Source: Marsupella aquatica
Taxonomy: Eukaryota > Marchantiophyta
Direction of reading: 5' to 3'
DNA length: 64,000 bases
NCBI GenBank assembly: GCA_973895155.1
Contig: OZ316895.1
Location: 20,088,001-20,152,000, forward strand
The position numbers and the translations under genes are program-made. Numbering within the stretch: position 1 is the stretch's first letter; every line of letters starts with the position of its first letter. Positions 61,766-64,000 of the stretch are shown one piece after another. The notes under the pieces are model-generated. The model worked only from the letters and a program-made list of their open reading frames with translations, was not told where the DNA came from and did no database searches.

Positions 61766-64000
61766 CTACAAGCCTGCAAGTATCACTGCTAGACTAGGAT
61801 CTATGCTATCATCAATGTTTGGAAGGTGACAAGGTGCACAATTACACACATGATCCTTTCAAACCATATCATCACGACCTTCAACCAGAATGCCTAATGG
61901 CAAAACCTTTTGCACTCGTAGTATAGTACGTCTGGCAGTGACATCCAAGTAGTAGCTGCTGTCTGTTGCACATACACATAGTCTCTAGAATGAAATTGCC
62001 TGATGCTAGGGCGATATCCTCCTCTCCGAATAGTGGCATACCTCAAAGTATCCCGATGCTGTGCAATAGCTAAGTTCTCAAACGCCATGGGCATCACTCT
62101 CCGAAACAAGTTTGCCCATTGAGAACAAGTTTGCATCCACATGTCAGGGTCATCCAACTGCAACACCTCATCAACCTCCCTTTTAATGGCTACTGGCAAC
62201 ACTGGCTCCCTACCATAGAGCAGCAAATATGATGAGAAGGATGCAAGAGATGCTTGCCTACTAAAGCGATATCCCATCGCTAACCATGATAGCTAGATAT
62301 CTCAATCATTCACGTGACCCTTCTGCAAGCCATACTTCCGCAATCCTCTCTTCACTGTCTGGACAACTCTCTCTGCCAATCCATCTGCCTCTAGATGATC
62401 CCTAGACGTCATACGGTGATCAATCAATGCTTGATCACACAAGGCCTAAAAATCTCCACAAAACTCAGTCCCCTGGTCAGTCAAAACCTCAGTAGAAGCA
62501 CCAAAATGGCTCAATACACGGTCTAGAAAGGCATAGGCAACTCCTTCATTACCTTTATCTGATAATGCATCCAACTCAATCCATTTAGAAAAGTGGTCCA
62601 CCATCACTAAGGCATAACGGTTGTGACGTCTAGTCAGTGGTAAGGGTCCAGCAAAATCTAAACTCCAACGATATCCCAAGCCCATGATTGGCAAGGGATG
62701 CAGTTGTGGGGTAGGAGCATTAAATGATGCTCTCACTCTATCATACACAGTACACCGTGCCACAAACTATTGCACCTCAGCATGCATTCCATGCCACCAA
62801 TATTGGGTCTGGAGTAAGCTGTATGTCCATTTCACTCCAAAATGTCCAAGCTCTTCATGAACATGTTGCACCAATCGTGCACACTAGGATAAAGGAGGTA
62901 CCAACCGCACTCTGCCATCATCCCAAACTCTCAACAAGTGAGATCCTTCCCATCTGAACCTCTTAGCTCGTTGTAGGATCCGATCTCTCTCCTTGGTGGT
63001 TACCATGCCTGGCATGCTACCCGTGCACAGATACATCACAACATTTGCATTATCATGAATTATATCATGTCCAGCAGACTCCTCACTAGAAATCTTTGGA
63101 TCCACAAAGTCTGCATGGGGCCTCTCCAATGATGCCACTGCACCAAGACCATCCACACTCTGCAACAAGCACAAATAAGCAGAAGCATGCCAACCTGGCA
63201 CCATCTCCTCGTCTACCTCATCATGCCAACGTGCTCTTGTCAAATCCCTTTGGCTCGGACAGGGATTGCAACTCAATCCATCAGCATCAGACTAATGTAA
63301 GTGACCAGGTCTATGCAAGATATCAAAATCATACTCCTGAAGTATGAGTGCCCAATGAGCAAGCTTACCAGTAGGCTTGTCTAACTCCATCAACCATTTG
63401 AGTGGTTGGTGATCCGTAACAAGAGTGAAGGGATTACCAAACAAGTAACATAAAAAATGAGCCACTTCCCACACTGCAGCCAAGCATTCTCCCTCATAGG
63501 AGCCATACTTTGATTCCGCAATGTTGTTCAATCGACTGGCATATGCTACCACAAACTCCCTTCCCTCATCATCACGCTGAGTGAGCACTGCCCCAAGTCC
63601 CAGCATGCTCCAATCAGTATGTAACCTAAATAGACGCCCCCTGATAGGTCTTCTCAAGATGGGCGCTGATGTGAGTTTCTCCTTCAACTAATGGAAAGCT
63701 CTATCTTGATCAGCACCCCACTGGCACTCATGGTCCAGTCTTGTAAGTAACATCAAAGGTTTTGCAATTGCACTGAATCCTTTCACATAGCTTTGGTAGA
63801 AGTTTGTAAGCCCCAAAAATGCTCGGACTCTACTCACATCTATAGGTTGAGGGATCCCAGCAATTGCCTCCACCTTTGTCTGTTGCACACCCAATCCACC
63901 TAGATAAATGGTGCCCCCTAAATATGCAATCTGGTCATGGAAGAACTTGCATTTGTCAGGATGCAGTTCCAGATGAAGCTTCAATCCATGTTATCTCAGC
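61766..64000 (-). pseudogene. Ty3/Gypsy retrotransposon pol, decayed, open at the window edge
   Basis: Reading the minus strand from the right edge: the end of reverse transcriptase and its connection (LHPDKCKFFHDQIAYLGG, VRAFLGLTNFYQSYVKGF), RNase H (LFRLHTDWSMLGLGAVLTQR, YGSYEGECLAAVWEV, LVTDHQPLKWLM), a zinc-binding H2C2 region (HVHEELGHFG, WWHGMHAEVQ), integrase core (WSLDFAGPLPLTRRHNRYAL, FGASTEVLTDQGTEFCGDF) and a C-terminal part ending near 61766 (LDVTARRTILRV, NCAPCHLPNIDD). The blocks share one frame down to about 61990. They are cut by in-frame TAG stops at 63688, 63292, 62884, 62767, 62446 and 62293 and a TGA at 62302. A later frameshift is followed by one more TGA at 61859. The copy is non-functional. 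The gag, protease and 5' LTR lie beyond the window. Confidence 0.9.

Overview
The window looks like nuclear DNA of a land plant. The intact genes have many short GT-AG introns, and the protein families are plant ones: SMC6 with plant-type exon content, a CHUP1-superfamily protein of the Arabidopsis At4g04980/At1g61080 type, and an organelle-targeted MnmM/YtqB-type methyltransferase. The repeats are also plant-like: PIF/Harbinger, a Helitron end and Ty3/Gypsy. The compact introns, mostly below 600 bp, fit a bryophyte-like genome, but the species cannot be fixed from the sequence alone. Nothing suggests a bacterium, organelle or virus.

Layout. 0-3.3 kb: repeats (GC-rich minisatellite, 20-bp inverted repeat, 295-bp Harbinger MITE, a tRNA-SINE-like head). 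3.6-6.5 kb (+): a six-exon MnmM-like methyltransferase gene. 7.3-8.6 kb (-): remains of an APH/choline-kinase-fold gene. 10.4-16.1 kb: a 5.7-kb PIF/Harbinger element with a Myb/SANT-like remnant (+) and a decayed transposase (-). 18.5-19.7 kb (-): an intact single-exon orphan membrane protein. 21.9 kb: a Helitron 3' terminus on the minus strand. 22.95-28.2 kb (-): the CHUP1-superfamily gene in at least 12 exons. 28.2-45.9 kb: gene-poor DNA with several unrelated tandem repeats and a second Harbinger MITE (660 bp, perfect ACT target duplication). 46.0-57.0 kb (-): a complete SMC6 gene in 28 exons. 58.1-59.5 kb: a diverged satellite that changes from about 88-bp monomers to alternating A-B units. 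60.8-64.0 kb (-): a decayed Ty3/Gypsy element that runs off the right edge.

The three confidently modelled genes have separate roles: organellar tRNA/rRNA methylation, actin or chloroplast positioning, and DNA repair by the SMC5/6 complex. I see no operon-like or pathway link between them. The exon models were built by hand. Splice phases close across all junctions, giving 336 aa for the methyltransferase, 1068 aa for SMC6 and about 773 aa for the CHUP1-like protein. No clearly new multi-gene system was found. The most notable observations are the Harbinger family with shared termini, the near-exclusive CAG-to-TAG decay of the Ty3 pol, the tRNA-box tandem repeat, the satellite organisation, and the orphan membrane protein.
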